NCBI RefSeq assembly: GCF_036346855.1
Contig: NZ_CP107841.1
Coordinates: forward strand, 8,312,001 to 8,376,000
Reading direction: 5' to 3'
Source of the DNA: Streptomyces europaeiscabiei
GTDB lineage: Bacteria; Actinomycetota; Actinomycetes; Streptomycetales; Streptomycetaceae
DNA: 64,000 nucleotides
Made by a program: the position numbers and the translations under genes. Below the pieces are notes generated by a model, which was given only the letters and a program-made list of their open reading frames with translations, ran no database searches and was not told the DNA's origin. This document shows, piece after piece, positions 61,395-64,000 of this stretch (positions are counted from its first letter, which is position 1; each line of letters opens with the position of its first letter).

Positions 61395-61750
61395 GGGTCA
61401 ACCTGTCTGCCGATGGCACTGTCCGTGCCGGGCAGAGTATGCCGAGCGACGAATGTGGAGCCGACGCCCTGTTCACTGTGCCTGGACAACCTGACGATCG
61501 TCATGATCGGCTGGAGGGCGAAATGACAAGTCACACGGTCCAAGGCTCCCCAGCACTCCGATGCGTTTCTCCCTGGATTCTCCCCAGCGCTTGCCGACGC
61601 CCAAAAGACCTGGTCACCGGCTTGTCGGGGGCAAGGCGAGGAGACCACCCGCATCCCTTCTCCCCAGGGACTCCCCACGGCCGTTCCTGGCGCGATCTGC
61701 AAGGGATGCGCGAGCAAAGCGTGAACAAGAACTGAGCGTCACGCGAGGGC
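61395..61750. other. About 355 bp without a gene; carries a short CTCCCCAG-type repeat
   Basis: TTCTCCCCAG-like stretches occur here and again in the next gap (near 62046 and 62086), sharing longer flanks with the copy near 61577. No gene is supported. The repeats flank the truncated corA and may be scars of an insertion or deletion. Confidence 0.45.
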
Positions 61751-61981
61751 CTAGAGCCAGTCCCGCCGCTTGAAAATTAGGTACAAACTGACGCAAACCA
61801 CCCCCATCAAGCCGATGGCGAAGGGGTATCCGAAGCTCCAGCCCAACTCCGGCATGTGCTCAAAATTCATGCCGTAAATGGTTCCGACGAGTGTGGGAGC
61901 AAACAAAATCGCCGCCCACGACGAGATCTTCTTGAAGTTGTCTACTGGGTGGCGCTGACCTGCGGCAATGCGGTCATCCAC
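61751..61981 (-). pseudogene. C-terminal fragment of a CorA-type Mg2+ channel
   Basis: The frame reads NFKKISSWAAILFAPTLVGTIYGMNFEHMPELGWSFGYPFAIGLMGVVCVSLYLIFKRRDWL to its stop, shown here only in part: it includes the YGMN selectivity motif and both C-terminal membrane helices of CorA. Intact CorA proteins have about 320-370 residues; here the cytoplasmic funnel and the long stalk helix are missing, and the first 15 codons (from 61981) look unrelated. It is thus a 5'-deleted relic whose break point is near 61935. Confidence 0.8.
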
Positions 61982-62316
61982 GTCCCTGACCTGCCCGGAT
62001 GAGCCTTTCGGCGTCTTTCAGGACCGTGCCGCGTTACGCAGCAGATTCTCCCCACGCGCTTCCCAGCACCGCCCGAAACTCCCCAGATTCTCCCCAGAGG
62101 AGGCCCGTCTTGCTGCCAGAGGGCGGAGTGGTAGGCCGTCCGTTCCAACACCCCAGTGGGCACGCCGTTTGGCTGTAGGGGGCGGGCCCCTGGTGGGTCG
62201 CGGGCCGACAGCCTCGTCGTCGGCGGAGCATGGACGCCGTTGTCTCGGCAGCTGCGGGACCACTTCTGGCACCTCGGCCTGCTCCAACTTGCCTGCACCA
62301 TCACACCGTCCCGGCC
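61982..62316. other. About 335 bp without a gene, at the edge of an accessory segment
   Basis: The stretch lies between the corA relic and the three-gene minus-strand set. It contains TTCTCCCCA repeats at about 62045 and 62085. No gene, att site or tRNA end is recognisable. Confidence 0.4.
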
Positions 62317-62766
62317 TCAGCCCGGCTTGGACGCTGGGGGGTGGTGGACGTGGAAGGTGAGCCCGGTGATTCGGCCTGACTGGATGACGGGACCGTGCTG
62401 AACGCCGCCGTTGATGTCGTTGCGCACGGTCTCCCGACGCGTCGCTGGGGCAGCGTCGAGCCGGTGCAACGAGGTGAGCAGGACGCGAAGGTCGTCGCTG
62501 GTGAGAGATCCGGCTTCGACGAGCTGTTGCAGGTGGACATGCCACCGAGCTCTGACGTCGGAGGCGGCCTGCTCGTCTTCGGTGGTGGTGGCGGTGAGCA
62601 GCCGGGTCCGTGCACTGTCCAGCTCGGCGATTGCGGCGGCATCCGAGCCGGTACGAGCCAACAACCGTCCGACAAGTTCACGGGCGTGCGTCCAGGAGTC
62701 GGTGACCATGAGGGAAACCAGGGCCGTTGCTCCTGACGCGGCGAGAGCGGCCAGCTCGCTGTCCAT
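62317..62766 (-). CDS. Helical protein ending in an amyloid-signalling-like (BASS/RHIM-like) motif
   Basis: A 149-residue protein. Residues 1-110 look all-helical with no membrane helix. The C-terminus carries NDINGGVQHGPVIQSGRITG (residues 116-135) followed by LTFHVHH, a pattern of alternating Gly, Val/Ile and Gln seen in RHIM-like bacterial amyloid signalling sequences, with core V-I-Q-S-G. Such motifs join NLR-type proteins to effectors by templated fibre formation. ATG 62766 follows GGAGG by 5 bp; an upstream TTG (62778) is less likely. It lies 18 bp after the neighbouring gene in the same operon. Confidence 0.7.
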   Translation of the reverse strand: MDSELAALAASGATALVSLMVTDSWTHARELVGRLLARTGSDAAAIAELDSARTRLLTATTTEDEQAASDVRARWHVHLQQLVEAGSLTSDDLRVLLTSLHRLDAAPATRRETVRNDINGGVQHGPVIQSGRITGLTFHVHHPPASKPG

Positions 62767-62784
62767 CGATTCCTCCAAGATGTG

Positions 62785-63867
62785 TCAGGAACCCGATGTC
62801 TCATCGGGCGCACTGGTGGTGAGATCCGGCCCGTCGCCGTTGTTCGGCGTGAAGGTCGCAGGAGGGTCGAACCGGCGTCGCAGGTCCTCGGCCGTCTCGT
62901 GGCGGTCCTGCGTCTCGATGATGTCGGAGATCTGTTTGGCCAGCATCGCCCGTCGGACGTCTCCTTCCGTGAGGCCCATGGCGTCGAAGAAGCCCGAGAG
63001 ATGATCCGCAGCCGTCCGTTCCTGTGTGGCGGGAGCGGGGCGCTCCTCCAGGAACTCGGGAGTGGTTCGTTCGCCGGGCTGCTGGGGAACGAGGTTCTGA
63101 AGTCGCTCGGGAATGTCGGTGTCATTGGCTGCGGACGTGAGCTGCGCGAGGAGGGCAAGGTCTGCCACTGTCCGTTCCACGTGCTCGTCGTTCTTGGCGA
63201 GCCACCAGACCACCGCACTGCCGGTGTCCTTCAGTACGTCCTCCCCTAGGTACTGGCGCTTGCTCTGCTCGTATTTGCGCTGGTGCTCCCAGACGGCCTT
63301 GTCCTTGCGCACCTTTGCGAGTCTGTCCAAGCGCTCCTGGTCCTGCTCGAGCAAGGTGAGGCTGATGTTCTCCGCCATGGCCTGGAGGTGTCCTGTGGCG
63401 TCGGGACACATACGGCCGAGGACACCGCTGATCTCGTGCTGGACGAGTGAGGCTCGGTCCGGCTCCCGCTTCTCGGTGATGGCGCGGGCACGGTTCAGGA
63501 CTGCTTCGACGGCGACTCCGGCCGGGTTGAGGACGGAGCCGCTTCCGGATGGTTCGACGAGGTACCACCGCACGGTCGCCGAGAACATGAAGCTGTAGTC
63601 CTCCCAGTGGCTGGGTAGCGCCACCTGGCTGACGTGGCACTCCGTGCGTTCCACGGGGGAGGCTGTGAGTTGTTCCTCGAAACTGACCGGCATGGAACCG
63701 CGGCGCAGCGAAGCGATCCGGAAGGCCGCTGCGGGGACAACGAGGAGGAGCACGGCCAGCGTCGGCCATATCCACGTAGGCCACCGCTGTGTCAGGCCGA
63801 CGATGGTCAGCAGTAAACCGCACAGGATGGTGAGGAAGACGGTTGTCGTCTTTCGTGCGGTCGTCAC
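62785..63867 (-). CDS. Membrane protein with SPFH-like and coiled-coil regions, unknown function
   Basis: A 360-residue protein. Two N-terminal membrane helices (TVFLTILCGLLLTIVGL; PTLAVLLLVVPAAAFRIA) are followed by a beta-rich region (FMFSATVRWYLVEPSGSG), a helical stretch VLNRARAITEKREPDRASLVQHEI that recalls SPFH/band-7 proteins, and a charged helix RLDRLAKVRKDKAVWEHQRKYEQSKRQYL. The tail is acidic and disordered. GTG 63867 follows AAGGGAG and overlaps the upstream stop (GTGA). I do not recognise a named family. Confidence 0.7.
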   Translation of the reverse strand: MTTARKTTTVFLTILCGLLLTIVGLTQRWPTWIWPTLAVLLLVVPAAAFRIASLRRGSMPVSFEEQLTASPVERTECHVSQVALPSHWEDYSFMFSATVRWYLVEPSGSGSVLNPAGVAVEAVLNRARAITEKREPDRASLVQHEISGVLGRMCPDATGHLQAMAENISLTLLEQDQERLDRLAKVRKDKAVWEHQRKYEQSKRQYLGEDVLKDTGSAVVWWLAKNDEHVERTVADLALLAQLTSAANDTDIPERLQNLVPQQPGERTTPEFLEERPAPATQERTAADHLSGFFDAMGLTEGDVRRAMLAKQISDIIETQDRHETAEDLRRRFDPPATFTPNNGDGPDLTTSAPDETSGS

Positions 63868-64000
63868 GGTTGAGCTCCCTTGGCTGGTGCCGGCGGCGGG
63901 GTGGCATGGCCGAGGCCCTGGGCCACGCTGATCTTCTGGAGTAGCAGCTCAGTGATTTCGGCGGAGCGCGCGGGACCTCCCGGAGCAGTGCGCTCGGCTT
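63864..64000 (-). CDS. C-terminal end of an upstream gene (runs off the right edge)
   Basis: The last 44 codons of a minus-strand gene are visible (ending in EITELLLQKISVAQGLGHATPPPAPAKGAQP). Its TGA (63864-63866) overlaps the GTG start of the next gene, so the three right-edge genes are one translationally coupled operon. Too little is seen to name it. Confidence 0.6.
   Translation of the reverse strand, partial: AERTAPGGPARSAEITELLLQKISVAQGLGHATPPPAPAKGAQP

Noticed and set aside
61982..62316. Phage or ICE attachment site near the corA relic.
   Set aside because: No integrase, tRNA end or matching direct repeat of att length is visible in the window.

Overview
The window looks like a piece of a Streptomyces chromosome (or a close relative in the Streptomycetaceae). 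GC content is very high, third codon positions are almost all G or C, GTG starts are common, and the gene content is typical of the group: SpoIIE-type phosphatases, ANTAR and STAS regulators, an Asp23 envelope-stress locus, an FxSxx-COOH peptide locus and many one-component regulators with divergent promoters. I see no rRNA, tRNA, CRISPR array, intact insertion sequence or replication origin.

Left part, sugar and inositol use (1-16.5 kb). A MalF/MalG-type ABC importer (141-3243) lies divergent from the start of a Gfo/Idh/MocA oxidoreductase at the left edge. It is followed by a small membrane protein, an ankyrin protein and a divergent DoxX/MarR pair. A LacI regulator faces a Gfo/Idh/MocA dehydrogenase across two copies of one operator. 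Then comes a myo-inositol catabolic block on the minus strand (a HutC-type GntR regulator, iolD, an aldolase-like protein, iolC), divergent from a ribose/inositol-type ABC importer (13358-16418). Matching dyads upstream of the GntR gene and upstream of the importer suggest one inositol regulon. A long hairpin ends the importer operon. IolA, IolB and IolE are not in the window.

Centre, the FxSxx-COOH locus (16.6-25.6 kb). A 51-residue precursor ending in FQSSL, a fused radical SAM/SPASM-HExxH enzyme, two TIR-like proteins and a 1,329-residue MinD/TIR/NB-ARC/TPR protein form a co-oriented operon. This joins RiPP maturation to a module built like STAND/TIR immune or signalling proteins, and is the most interesting system here. 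It is followed by an alpha/beta hydrolase, a glycosyltransferase-like membrane gene broken by an in-frame TGA, and a Ser/Thr kinase.

Right part, signalling and stress (31-64 kb). It holds a PPOX protein, a SpoIIE phosphatase with a built-in RsbW-like domain, a TetR/MFS/MpaB group controlled by a perfect 38-bp dyad, a PaaX regulator, SDR, VOC and hydrolase genes, and a truncated debranching enzyme. A stress-signalling patch follows: PRC-barrel, three ANTAR proteins, a GNAT-like protein coupled to a STAS protein, and a desaturase. The Asp23/AmaP envelope-stress operon and a second PPM phosphatase come next. The last 2.5 kb begin with a truncated corA and continue with a three-gene set, one member of which ends in an amyloid-signalling-like motif.

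A repeated oddity is that many intergenic gaps and gene ends carry short tandem arrays with different unit lengths (9 to 63 bp), while the coding sequences are mostly free of them.
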